Part shown: in pieces, positions 17,565 through 30,006 of the stretch | Layout: each line of letters starts with the position of its first letter | Position numbering within the stretch: position 1 is the first letter of the stretch | NCBI GenBank assembly: GCA_959020715.1 | Contig: CAUESV010000008.1 | Location: forward strand, 1 to 64,000 | From: an uncultured Collinsella sp. | Lineage (GTDB): Bacteria; Actinomycetota; Coriobacteriia; Coriobacteriales; Coriobacteriaceae | Direction: 5' to 3' | Length of the DNA stretch: 64,000 nucleotides | Made by a program: the position numbers and the translations under genes | The notes under the pieces: generated by a model | The model's input: the letters and a program-made list of their open reading frames with translations, nothing else | Databases searched by the model: none | Told to the model about the DNA's origin: nothing

Positions 17565-18563
17565 TTATTCCTCGACCGGCGTGAGCACCATGACGGCGCG
17601 TGTGTTGCTCAGCGACAGCGAGCGACAGGTCACAAGCGTTACGACCTTGGTTGCCGAAGCGGCACGGTCGGTGGCATCGCTCGCCACGGCAGAGGCACCG
17701 TCGAGCATCTCGGACAGGTAATTCTTCAGTCCGTCATCGCCCTCAAAGTTGGGCGTGCGCGCCTTGGCATACGTGTCCTCGACCACCTTGGTCGCCAGCG
17801 GGCGCAACTTATACGTCGCATCGCACGTGATGTAGTACACGTATTCCATGCTGTCGAACGTCGCCTGATCGGTCGTACGCGAAATCACGTTGAACATCGA
17901 ACCGTCGTTCATGTGATGGCCGTAAATCGTGGTCTGCTGATCCACCATGCCCGGCGCGGTGTCGTCGCTATCCAAGAAGATGGCTCCCGAGGCATTGGCC
18001 GTACCGTCGAACAGCGTGTTGAGGTACTTGGAGTTGTTGTTGGTCTGCACCACGGGGTAGTTGATGTTGGTGCCGGGCGCGTAAATCCAACCCACAACCT
18101 CGGGATTTGTCTGGGCGAGCGCGTTGAAGTCGATAATCGGCACGCCGCTGGCGTCCTTGTCGCTCACATATTGCTTTTCGATTTTTTGATACGACTCGCT
18201 CGCCTGCTTGTAGCCAATCTGGGCATTAATAAAGATGGCGGCCGCAGCAACGATCAGGCCAATGCCAATGATGATGAGCAGAATGGGAATGACGGAGCGG
18301 CGCTTTTTGCGCAGCGGCTCGGTATAGCTCGATGGCGCGGTATGCGCCGAAGAGCGAGGTGACTTCTTGGCCGTACTGTATGACGAAGGGCGATAAGCAG
18401 CAGGCGTATCCTGACGGCGATGGGACGTCGGCGTTACGGAACGCGGCGCGCGCGGCTGCTGAGGAGAGGATGTCCGACCCTGCTGTGCCGCATGGGCAGC
18501 ACCCGGCTTCGACGGATCGGGAATCTGAGAAGCCTTGAATCGTTTTCCCTGATAATCGGACAT
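17565..18563 (-). CDS. Class B sortase with long cytoplasmic N-terminus
   Basis: A 332-residue transpeptidase from ATG 18563 (aaggaga upstream). Residues 1-88 are Ser/Pro/Arg-rich and probably cytoplasmic, one helix spans ~91-113, and the sortase barrel follows. Catalytic His is in IYGHHMNDGSMF (~216), Cys313 in TLVTC and Arg322 in SNTR. The GWIYAPGTNINYPVVQ and FLDSDD elements are typical of class B. The N-terminal extension (~80 residues) is longer than in most family members. Nearby potential substrates are the IPNTG protein (19281-25694) and LAATG proteins (863-4170); pairing is inference. Confidence 0.9.
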   Translation of the reverse strand: MSDYQGKRFKASQIPDPSKPGAAHAAQQGRTSSPQQPRAPRSVTPTSHRRQDTPAAYRPSSYSTAKKSPRSSAHTAPSSYTEPLRKKRRSVIPILLIIIGIGLIVAAAAIFINAQIGYKQASESYQKIEKQYVSDKDASGVPIIDFNALAQTNPEVVGWIYAPGTNINYPVVQTNNNSKYLNTLFDGTANASGAIFLDSDDTAPGMVDQQTTIYGHHMNDGSMFNVISRTTDQATFDSMEYVYYITCDATYKLRPLATKVVEDTYAKARTPNFEGDDGLKNYLSEMLDGASAVASDATDRAASATKVVTLVTCRSLSLSNTRAVMVLTPVEE

Positions 18564-18598
18564 GGCTCTCCTTATACTGCGGTGAAACGGCGGAACGC

Positions 18599-19063
18599 CT
18601 AGGCGTCGGCCATCTCCTGCTTCATTTTCTCGATAACCTTGCGGTACTCGGGGTCGCAAGCACCCAGAATCTGCGTGGCATAGATGGCGGCGTTCTTGGC
18701 ACCGTTGATGGCAACGCAGGCCACGGGCACGCCCGAAGGCATCTGCACCATCGACAGCAGCGAATCCATACCGCCCAGGTCACTCGTCTTCATAGGCACG
18801 CCGATAACCGGCAGCGGCGTAAAGGCAGCCACGACACCACCCAGGTGAGCGGCCTTGCCGGCGGCGGCGATAATCACTTTGATACCGCGATCGGCGGCAG
18901 TCGAAGCCCACTCGTGGACCTTCGCCGGCGTGCGGTGCGCGCTCGCGATCACGAGCTCATAGGGCACACCCAGTGCCTCGAGCTCGGCGGTGCAGCCTTC
19001 CATAACGCCCAGATCGGACTTGGAACCCATGATGATCCCGACAACCGGCTTTTGATCTGCCAT
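18599..19063 (-). CDS. purE: N5-carboxyaminoimidazole ribonucleotide mutase
   Basis: A 154-residue class I PurE. Conserved GIIMGSKSD (~10-18), VIASAHRTPAKVHEW, AAAGKAAHLGGVVA and the PSGVPVACVAINGAKNAA segment are present. It converts N5-CAIR to CAIR; purK is not in the window. Start ATG 19063 is ten bases from AGGAGG; an in-frame TTG two codons earlier sits too close to it. Next gene, sortase B, begins 35 bp downstream on the same strand. Confidence 0.95.
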   Translation of the reverse strand: MADQKPVVGIIMGSKSDLGVMEGCTAELEALGVPYELVIASAHRTPAKVHEWASTAADRGIKVIIAAAGKAAHLGGVVAAFTPLPVIGVPMKTSDLGGMDSLLSMVQMPSGVPVACVAINGAKNAAIYATQILGACDPEYRKVIEKMKQEMADA

Positions 19064-19221
19064 AAACAAAGACCTCCTGTTGAGAGCGGTGACGCGGCGA
19101 ATCCGCGACCCTTAACTGCAAATAATTCAAGTATAGCCGCCGATGCTGATGTGTTCGGCGGGAGACGGAACGCTTTGCGAGATTAAGGCCGAAGGGTCGG
19201 AGCTTTCCGCCTACATTCAAA

Positions 19222-19262
19222 AAGCGTGCCCACCGTCCTTGGGTGGGACGGCGGGCACGCTT
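19222..19262 (-). terminator. Terminator after the GH31 gene
   Basis: Minus strand aagcgtgcccgccgtcc, short loop, then ggacggtgggcacgctt followed by ttttg; one mismatch in 17 pairs. It is 18 bp beyond the GH31 stop. Confidence 0.85.
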
Positions 19263-19280
19263 GCTTAGCTGTTGCTGGGG

Positions 19281-22200
19281 CTACTTAGCCTTGCTGCGAC
19301 GATGGAAGAAAGCGCCGATCGCGGCGATGATGGCGCCAAGACCACCGACGGTCGCGACGGTCGCCGCCGTCTGGTCTCCGGTATTGGGAATCGCCGAACC
19401 GTTCTTCTTGCTGCCCTGGGCCTTGTCGCCTGCGGGCTTGCCCGCCTGGTTGCCGCCGTTCGAGCCATTGCCGGAACCCTGGTTGCCCGAGCCGCCCTGA
19501 TTGCCGGAATCGGCATCCTTGAGGCTCTCAATAGCCAGCTTGAGCTGGTCATAGGCCGCCTGGAGCTGGGTGTCGGAAGCATTCTCAGCACCCAAGACGT
19601 CCTCGGCGTAGGTAATGGCATCCGTCAGGGCCTTGACAGACTCGGCCGTCTTGCCCCTAGTGTCAGTCTCCTTCGCCTGCTTGACCAGGGCCTTGAGCTG
19701 CTTCTTAGTCGGTTTCTCGACCGGGGCCACCGGGGTCTTCTCGAGCGCGCCGCGGGCGCTCTCGAGCGCCCTGAGCGCCTGGTCGACCTCGTCCTGCGTG
19801 GCTTTCTCGTCGCTCAAGATGGCGCGGGCGCTCGCCAGGGCGTTCTCGAGCGCCGTCCAGGAGGCCTCGGTGTAGTCACCGGCCTTGAGGTCGCCGGCAG
19901 CAACCTCGGCATCAACCTTTTCGATCGCGGTAGCGAGATCATCCTTCGCCACCGGATCGGGGACGGCCGTACCGTAGAACTTGAGCTCCGCCATGCTGCA
20001 GTAGGCATCAACGTTGCCACCGCCGGCGTGAATCACCTTGACGGTCACGTAGCGACCGCGCGCGGCGCCAAAGCTCATCTGTTTCCAGTCGCCACGGTCG
20101 GTGAGCACGCGGCCGTCATTGTCGAAGGCGAACGTACCCATCGACGCGGCGGTGCCCATCTCATAACCGTCGGCAGTGTCGGAGACCAGTATCTCGGCCT
20201 CGAAGATATCGCCGTTAGTGCCGCCGTCCTGGCGCGGCAGGAATGTAACGTCGGTGAGATCGTAGTCGCGGCCCAGGTCGACACTCAGATACTGGGGCAT
20301 ACCGGTCCCATGGGCCCAGTCGCTGTGCCAAAGCGTCCGCTCGTCGCCGTCGAGAGCGTTGACGGCGTTGCTGCCCTCGTAGTCGGCCTCACTCGAGAAG
20401 CCGGCCACCTTGACGTTCTTGCGGTTCTCGGGCGTGTTGATAAGAATCTTCTCATCGACAGGGCGCATCTTGAGGCCGTCGATTGCCTTCTCGATCTTGG
20501 CTGTGGCGTCTGCGACATCCTTCTTGCTATAGCTGCCTTGGCCGCCGTCGAGGAGCTTCTGAGCCGCCTCGACCGCAGCGGTGAGAGCTGCATAGGAATC
20601 CTTAGTGTAGACGGATTCGCTGTAGCCCGCGGCCTCGGAAAGCGCTGCCACGAGCGCAGAGGTATCGACACCAGCCTTGACTTCGACCTCATAGGATGCG
20701 GTCTTGGAGGGGTCGAGTACCGACGCCACCGTGATCTTTGCCTTGCCGGCCTTGTTGGCACGCAGGTAGTAGCTCACGCTATCGCCAGCCTGAACAGCGG
20801 AGACGCTTACCACAGAGGGGTCGGAGCTCTCGACCGTCACATAGGGGTAGCCGGCGCTCTCAGGCGTGGCCTTGGCGTCGACGAGCGTAACGTCGCCTTC
20901 AAAGAACTCGGTCTGGTTCTTGCCTAGCTCGACACCCTCGATGGCCTCGACACCCTGCGTGTAGTTGAAGTTGACCTCACGCAGTGTGAGCATCTGGTCA
21001 CCCGATGCCTCAAGCGGCGTGACCTCGACCTTGGTCGCCTTCTTGCCCTTGTTCTCGGCAGAGAGGCCAAAAGCGTAGCGAGCCCGGAAGGAATCGTACT
21101 CCCCGCCCGCGAACTCTTGGGTCGAGCCATCCTCGAACGTCACGACAGCCTTGATCTTCTGCACGGTTCCGTTGCCACCGTTGCGGTTAACGACCTCGAC
21201 ACTATCGAGTTTCGAAGGCGTCTTAAATGCGAATGTCATCGTGGTGGGAAGCTTCACGTAACTCGGAAGCTTACCCTCGCTGTCCCAGTTGCCGCTCCAG
21301 TTCCATAGGAACTCAAAGCCGTTGTCGCCCTCGTTATTATCGAACAGCGCGTTATAGCTCTTCTGCTGGATAAGTTTCTCGACGTTGGTCCCGTCGTCGG
21401 TCGTGAGCTCATCGTTGGTCATCGTGATGTTGAAGGCATCCTGACCGTACTCGGCGACCGTTGGCTGAGGAACATCCGGCATCGTCACCGTGCCGTCGCT
21501 CGCAAACTCAAGTGCGTCGCATGCCGGACCGATGAGCCAAGATGTCGAGGGCAGTTCGACCTTGCCGGCGGTCTTGGCCTTGAGCTTGAAACTCGCCACC
21601 GCGCCGGTACCGTTGTAGAGCTTGCCATCGCCGCGGTTGGCAAAGGCGAGATTGATAGTCTGCGTTCTGTCCGCGAACTGGACCTTCTCGCGAGACAGGT
21701 TCTCCATGCCGGCAGTCGAGCCGTCCTGCGCGATGCTCTCGGACACAAACTCGAACTGGTCGCTCTTGAAGTTGACGAGAGCGCCCAGGGCGTTGACGTT
21801 CTTGGCGTCGGCCGCATAGACATCAACGGTGATCTCATCACCGGCCTCGACCTCGGTCTTGCTCGGAATCACCGCGAGCGAACCTGCGACCTTGCCCTTT
21901 TGTTTAGTGCCGCCGTCAAGACCCGCCATGGTGAACGAGTAATCGTAGACGTCGTAAACGCCGTTATCGTTGAGGTCGGCGAAGTGGTCGCGGATCTGCG
22001 AACCGAACGTCGGGGTATCGGGCTCGCGGTTCTCGAGGCCCAGATAGTTCTTCATGTTGGAGTAGTCTCCGTCGGAGATCGTGGCCTTGTTGAGGTTGGA
22101 GCCCACGGCGAAGCCATCCGTGCCGTCGGTCTTGTAGATGGCAATCTCGGACGCGGAGAAGAAATTGCCGACCGAGGCGAGCGGTGTCATGCGCACGTAA

Positions 22201-25200
22201 CGGGCGGCCACGGTGCCGTCAAACGCTACCGTCTTACAATCAGCGGAACGTGCCCAATCGACCTCCTGGCTCGTCCAGTGGACGCCATCGAGACTCGTCT
22301 CAACACGCATCTTGGTCACAGTGCCGTTGCCGGCGTCATCGCGCGGATAGTACTCGAGCTTATCGAGCTTGTAAGCGCGTCCATAGTCAACGGTAAGCGC
22401 CTTGCCCAGATCGTTGCCACCGGAGTGGAAACCGCCGTCGCCCGACTGGAACTCATGGTCGAAGGCAAGCTCGGCCTTATGGCTGCCGTAAAGTGAGCCC
22501 TCCCAGGTGATTTCCTCGGCGTCGGGGACGTTCCGCCACGGATCGAGTGCGGAGTTCGCCTCGAGCACATCGCTCCAGGCGGAGTAACCCTCGGCGTTGC
22601 GCGAACGAATCTGGTAGGTGTGCTTGCTATTGTAGGCGAGGTCGGTGTGCGTGAACTCGGCCGCATCACCCACGGCAAACACAGTGCCGTCGACCTTAAG
22701 GTCGTAGGAGGTAGCACCATCGACCTTTCCCCAGGTGAGCTTTATGCTCGTTGGGGTCGTGACGTCCTCGGGGGCAGCAAGGTTCGTGGGTGCGGAGAGG
22801 TTCTCGTTGAGGCGATCGGCTGTGAGCGTGGCGTCGGCATTCACGAAACCGCCCAGCTCAAGCGTCTGCGCCGCTGCAGCAACATCGGTCTTCGCGAACT
22901 TGACGTAGACCTTGGGGTTCGTGGTGATCTTGGTGTTGTTAAAGCTCTCGCCCTGCTCGGCCTCGGTGCCGTCCGCATCGCTGCCGTAGTGGTTGAGGTT
23001 GGGGGTCTCGCTGTAGAAGTAGACCGCCTGGCCGGCCTCGGGGGTCGCGGCGTCAAAGGTCTCCTGCGAGTCGACCTCAACCACGTTGAGTGCGGATCCG
23101 CCGTTCTTGGCGACAACGCTCGTGGGCTTGGCGGACACATTGGCCACGAAGGTCGTGGTGCGGTTGGAGTCGTAGCCGTTGTAGCCGCCCTTCGAGGCCT
23201 CGGCGGTAAAGGTCGCGGTGCCGCCTGCGGCCTTGGAGCTGTAGACGGTGCTCACATGCTCACCGTAGGAGATATTGTCGATCGTGCCGTAGGAATCGTC
23301 CTCAGTCGTGTTGTTTTCGATGGAGGAGCCGTCGTCCTCGTACTGCGTAAAGGTGCCGTCGCCCTCGGTGGCGAAGAACTCGACGATACGCTGACTGCGG
23401 TCGGTACCCTTGGTGTTGGTGTCGCTCACTGCCTCGGGGTTGTTGTTCTCGGCGTACATCGGCACGATAGCGTTGGCCTTCACAAACAGCGGCAGCTTCC
23501 AAAGCGGAGCCTCGTAGTTGTTGAGAACCTGGCCGCCGCGATACTGCTTACCCGAGAAGTAATCGATCCAGATGGTGGGATTCTCGTCGGTGCCGTAGTT
23601 GGGGAGGTAAATCCCATTGCGAATGTCGTTGCCGTTCTCGTCTGCCTGGGTATCCTGATACACCGGTGCCACTAGGAAGTTCTCACCGAACATATACTGG
23701 TACTGCGTCGAAGTGCTTGCGGCGTACTCGGAGTTGTCGGAAAGCAGCATGGCGCGGATCATGGGCAGGCCGGCATCGCCGTTACCCGTGTCGATGTTGG
23801 CCGCCGAGGCCGCGCTCGTGTAGATATAGGGCATGAGCTGCGCCTTGAGCTTGAGGTAGAAGCGCGAGATGCCTGTGTAGGGATCGCCGTGCGTCATGGG
23901 CGATTTACGGTAGGTGCCCCAACCGTCCATGTCAAGCATAGAGGGCGTGAACGTCTTCCACTGGTAGTCACGCGCAGAGATGATGGGGTCGCCGCCAAAG
24001 ATGCCATCCATGTCGGAGCCGATGTTGGGGTTGCCCGAAAGACTCTGACCGATATACGTGGGGATATGGAAGCGAATGTACTCCCAGTTACCGCCATACT
24101 GGTCGCCGGTCCAAATGCCACCAAAGCGCTGCGTGCCGGCCCAACCATCGAGCGTGATGATGTTGGGGCGCTTGTTAGCGCCGGTCGTCACCGTGTCATA
24201 AGCTGTCTTGATGCCATTAAGACCAAAGGAGTAGCCAGATCCAACCCAGGCAACGTCGGTCTTAAGGGTAGAGATGCCTCCCGTCTTGACCTCGGCGTCG
24301 AAGTCGCGAAGCAGGTGCCACGGGGTCTCGGAGTTGCTGTCGGGCTCAAGGTTGGACTGGGTCCACAAGCCCGTGCTCACACCCTTGGAGTTGGCATACT
24401 CGGTGAACTTCTTAAGGTTGTCGACATTGGCACGCACAGCGTTAAGACGGTCGGCCGAGCTCGTTCCGTCGGAGTTGACGCCGCCGGTCTTGTAGTAACC
24501 GTTCTGGCCATAGCCGGCGCCGTAGCCGTCGTTCGGCAGGAACCAACCGAGCGGCATGTCGTTGTCCTCGTAGTCATCGATAACCTGCCGAGCAGAGAAC
24601 TGGCGGTCGAAATCGGTCGCTTTCATGTTCTCGGTATCAACCGAAGGGCCCTCACCGTTGAGCGTCTCGGCCGCAAGTGTGCCGTCGAGCTTGTAGCCCG
24701 TCGACATGCCAGACTCGTACTTAACGTCGCCCTTCTCGCTCGAGGACTTGCTGCCCTTGGTCTCCCACTTCTTTTGACCCGAGGTCGTTGACCAGCCATC
24801 ACGGTTATAGGCATTAAGATGACCAAGGTAGAACCCGTACTCAGGCAGCAGTACCGGGTTACCGGTCACCTTGTAGTAGTCCTGCAGCATCTCGGTTGCC
24901 ACGTTCGAAGCGCCCTCGTTGGTCGCCACGAAGTAGTAGGCATCAAACTCATTCTCGCTGTGCAAAGTCGTGACCGTCGATGAGTCCGTGGAACCGAAGT
25001 CGTAGGAACCCTCTGCAAACGTGTTTCGGAGTACGCCGTAGCCGTCACTCGTCCAATAAAACGGGTTGGGCGAGGCAACGCCGCCATCAGTCCAGTTGTT
25101 CGTGTTGGAGATGGCGATGGTCTGGTTGGTGTGCAGGAAGCGTCCGTTCTGGGTGCCGCCGCCAAAGAAGTTCTCGGACTTCTCCTTGGCGAGCGTCTGG

Positions 25201-25694
25201 ACGGTACCCTTCTTATCAAGGTCGAGGGACGCGGACTCGGAAACCACGACACGGTCGCCTGACTTGATACTCATCTTGCCAGTCGCCTTGTCCAGGATCA
25301 CGGTCGCCTTTCCGCCGGTGATCTCGATAGTGTCGCCCTTGTCGGCAACCGTCGCGCTCGGCTTGCTGTAGGTGTCCGAGGTATCGGGCTGAGCCTGGAT
25401 TTTAGCCGTGTGGGACTTACTGCGCGGTGTGGCGTAATCGGAAAACTCACCCTTGGGGTCGACGTTATAACGGAAAATACCGTCCTCGAGGAACGTAATA
25501 CGGCCCTTGATGCCGTCAGCGAAATCGATGTCGACGACATTCGAGGCAGACTGGGACACGGTCGCTGAGTCGACGCCCTTGAGTGGCGTGGCAATCGCCT
25601 GCTGGGGATTGGCAAACACGAGCGTCGCTGCAGTGGCAACGAGGACCGCGCTTCCCTTCACCCACCGTTTCGTAAAAATGGAATTCCTGCGCAC
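19281..25694 (-). CDS. Cell-wall-anchored modular GH31 glycosidase
   Basis: A 2137-residue exported enzyme from GTG 25694, chosen because aaaggag lies six bases upstream. Order by residue: signal peptide 1-35; GH31 N-terminal beta domain ~45-285; GH31 barrel ~285-650 with candidate nucleophile Asp480 (LKTDVAW) and acid/base Asp531 (WTGDQYG); C-terminal beta domains ~650-960; fibronectin III ~968-1050; discoidin/CBM32-like ~1055-1190; dockerin-like EF-hand pair ~1196-1260 (DLNDNGVYDVYD); cohesin-like ~1267-1405; second discoidin-like plus Ig-like ~1420-1672; FIVAR ~1676-1742; CBM32 ~1755-1910; two FIVARs ~1914-2062; Gly/Asn spacer; IPNTG ~2102, hydrophobic helix, RRSK tail. The KTD-type site resembles GH31 members acting on mucin alpha-GalNAc rather than classical alpha-glucosidases (inference). 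Confidence 0.9.
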   Translation of the reverse strand: MRRNSIFTKRWVKGSAVLVATAATLVFANPQQAIATPLKGVDSATVSQSASNVVDIDFADGIKGRITFLEDGIFRYNVDPKGEFSDYATPRSKSHTAKIQAQPDTSDTYSKPSATVADKGDTIEITGGKATVILDKATGKMSIKSGDRVVVSESASLDLDKKGTVQTLAKEKSENFFGGGTQNGRFLHTNQTIAISNTNNWTDGGVASPNPFYWTSDGYGVLRNTFAEGSYDFGSTDSSTVTTLHSENEFDAYYFVATNEGASNVATEMLQDYYKVTGNPVLLPEYGFYLGHLNAYNRDGWSTTSGQKKWETKGSKSSSEKGDVKYESGMSTGYKLDGTLAAETLNGEGPSVDTENMKATDFDRQFSARQVIDDYEDNDMPLGWFLPNDGYGAGYGQNGYYKTGGVNSDGTSSADRLNAVRANVDNLKKFTEYANSKGVSTGLWTQSNLEPDSNSETPWHLLRDFDAEVKTGGISTLKTDVAWVGSGYSFGLNGIKTAYDTVTTGANKRPNIITLDGWAGTQRFGGIWTGDQYGGNWEYIRFHIPTYIGQSLSGNPNIGSDMDGIFGGDPIISARDYQWKTFTPSMLDMDGWGTYRKSPMTHGDPYTGISRFYLKLKAQLMPYIYTSAASAANIDTGNGDAGLPMIRAMLLSDNSEYAASTSTQYQYMFGENFLVAPVYQDTQADENGNDIRNGIYLPNYGTDENPTIWIDYFSGKQYRGGQVLNNYEAPLWKLPLFVKANAIVPMYAENNNPEAVSDTNTKGTDRSQRIVEFFATEGDGTFTQYEDDGSSIENNTTEDDSYGTIDNISYGEHVSTVYSSKAAGGTATFTAEASKGGYNGYDSNRTTTFVANVSAKPTSVVAKNGGSALNVVEVDSQETFDAATPEAGQAVYFYSETPNLNHYGSDADGTEAEQGESFNNTKITTNPKVYVKFAKTDVAAAAQTLELGGFVNADATLTADRLNENLSAPTNLAAPEDVTTPTSIKLTWGKVDGATSYDLKVDGTVFAVGDAAEFTHTDLAYNSKHTYQIRSRNAEGYSAWSDVLEANSALDPWRNVPDAEEITWEGSLYGSHKAELAFDHEFQSGDGGFHSGGNDLGKALTVDYGRAYKLDKLEYYPRDDAGNGTVTKMRVETSLDGVHWTSQEVDWARSADCKTVAFDGTVAARYVRMTPLASVGNFFSASEIAIYKTDGTDGFAVGSNLNKATISDGDYSNMKNYLGLENREPDTPTFGSQIRDHFADLNDNGVYDVYDYSFTMAGLDGGTKQKGKVAGSLAVIPSKTEVEAGDEITVDVYAADAKNVNALGALVNFKSDQFEFVSESIAQDGSTAGMENLSREKVQFADRTQTINLAFANRGDGKLYNGTGAVASFKLKAKTAGKVELPSTSWLIGPACDALEFASDGTVTMPDVPQPTVAEYGQDAFNITMTNDELTTDDGTNVEKLIQQKSYNALFDNNEGDNGFEFLWNWSGNWDSEGKLPSYVKLPTTMTFAFKTPSKLDSVEVVNRNGGNGTVQKIKAVVTFEDGSTQEFAGGEYDSFRARYAFGLSAENKGKKATKVEVTPLEASGDQMLTLREVNFNYTQGVEAIEGVELGKNQTEFFEGDVTLVDAKATPESAGYPYVTVESSDPSVVSVSAVQAGDSVSYYLRANKAGKAKITVASVLDPSKTASYEVEVKAGVDTSALVAALSEAAGYSESVYTKDSYAALTAAVEAAQKLLDGGQGSYSKKDVADATAKIEKAIDGLKMRPVDEKILINTPENRKNVKVAGFSSEADYEGSNAVNALDGDERTLWHSDWAHGTGMPQYLSVDLGRDYDLTDVTFLPRQDGGTNGDIFEAEILVSDTADGYEMGTAASMGTFAFDNDGRVLTDRGDWKQMSFGAARGRYVTVKVIHAGGGNVDAYCSMAELKFYGTAVPDPVAKDDLATAIEKVDAEVAAGDLKAGDYTEASWTALENALASARAILSDEKATQDEVDQALRALESARGALEKTPVAPVEKPTKKQLKALVKQAKETDTRGKTAESVKALTDAITYAEDVLGAENASDTQLQAAYDQLKLAIESLKDADSGNQGGSGNQGSGNGSNGGNQAGKPAGDKAQGSKKNGSAIPNTGDQTAATVATVGGLGAIIAAIGAFFHRRSKAK

Positions 25695-26010
25695 CTGGGC
25701 TCCTTTCTTCCGACATGCCGAGGACGCCCCCCCCGGCAGCATGGGAAAACGTATCAAACGGGGATGTTCGGTACATTCCGCACAATGGGGCCACCCGTTA
25801 CCAAGGGGCCAACTGGTAGTAACCAGATAGCCACCTACTAGGTCATATCAATATATGGGAGCACTTGCGCAACCAAGTTCGGAAGTCCACCAACGGCAGT
25901 AAAATGAGCGTCAACGGCAAGGTAGGCTTAATAAGCCATACCAATTGGTTCTTCAGTCAAATACCAATCTAGCAAAAATGTACTGTTTATCTGGTATTAC
26001 ACAGACCATA

Positions 26011-26056
26011 CCTTTCCCTCGGGAACTGGGCTTCGCGAAGTTTCCCGAGGGAAAGG
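26011..26056. repeat. 15-bp-arm palindrome with CTGGGCTTCGCGAAGT loop
   Basis: cctttccctcgggaa (26011-26025) and ttcccgagggaaagg (26042-26056) are exact inverted copies. The loop is the reverse complement of that in 26518-26561. Confidence 0.75.
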
Positions 26057-26387
26057 CTCAGCCGCCACCCTGCGACCTACCGGGGGTTGCCATGGCGTAC
26101 GTTGGCTGATTTGGTTTGGATAAAAAGGTTGGCGGAGAGTGATGGGCAGTTAGTTCAGATACGTATAATTTGGCCGTGGCCTTGGGCACGAAACTGCCGC
26201 TTGGAAGCCGGCGCGGACCCAGTATTGGGCCGTTCCCAGCTTGACAGAGCGTCTTTATCGATTCAGATTGCCAAAAATAGGCTGAATGAGTCCAAATCGA
26301 TCTTCTCCTACTCTCTAGAAAACACGAATTTGAACTAACTGTCCAGAGGCGTCCTCGACTAACAGTAAAAAGGCCTCCATACAAAGA

Positions 26388-26423
26388 GTGGGCCCTGCCG
26401 CTCGAACGAACGGCAGGGCCCAC
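26388..26423. terminator. Strong hairpin, possible terminator downstream of carB
   Basis: gtgggccctgccg and cggcagggcccac are exact inverted copies with a 10-base loop. T-rich sequence follows on the plus strand (ctttcttttt) and, less closely, on the minus strand. It lies 170 bp past the carB stop. Confidence 0.6.
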
Positions 26424-26517
26424 ACTCACTTTCTTTTTCAGCCCTAGTCATCGCGCAAAGCCCCTTCGGCAGCACACGGTGCAGCCAAGTCACCGCAGGC
26501 CGGGGCGGGAGGCGGTC

Positions 26518-26561
26518 CTTTCTCTCGGAAAACTTCGCGAAGCCCAGTTTCCGAGAGAAAG
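26518..26561. repeat. 14-bp-arm palindrome, inverted relative of 26011-26056
   Basis: ctttctctcggaaa and tttccgagagaaag flank acttcgcgaagcccag, the reverse complement of the loop at 26011-26056. It begins 33 bp past the carB stop and lacks a T-tract. Confidence 0.7.
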
Positions 26562-26593
26562 TGTCCGGCTGCCGCCCCGGCCGGCCAGGTCAA

Positions 26594-29908
<3,315 letters not shown>

Positions 29909-30006
29909 GTTTAAAACCTCCTAGAGAGGCTGACTCAATGTTTTGGAAAAGTCAGCGAGGGTGCAGCTGGTGCATCAGGTTGCCGTGATGCGAGGGCGCG
30001 CTGGGC

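Larger units (their letters stand above)
25695..26593. other. 899-bp intergenic region between the GH31 gene and carB
   Basis: No convincing gene. 25760-25990 is AT-richer and holds short symmetric motifs that could be operators for the GH31 gene (ctggttactaccag-type near 25800 and the palindrome accaattggt near 25945 on the minus strand); a TTGGTT-17-TATTGA arrangement on the minus strand near 25848-25876 is a weak promoter candidate. The rest holds two similar palindromes in opposite orientation (26011-26056, 26518-26561) and a strong hairpin (26388-26423). Short ORFs at 26058-26429 and 26087-26338 have no recognisable product. Confidence 0.6.

Noticed and set aside
26058..26429. 123-codon minus ORF and overlapping plus ORF in the GH31-carB gap
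   Set aside because: Compositionally non-coding, no recognisable product, and they run into the hairpins; kept only as unexplained DNA.
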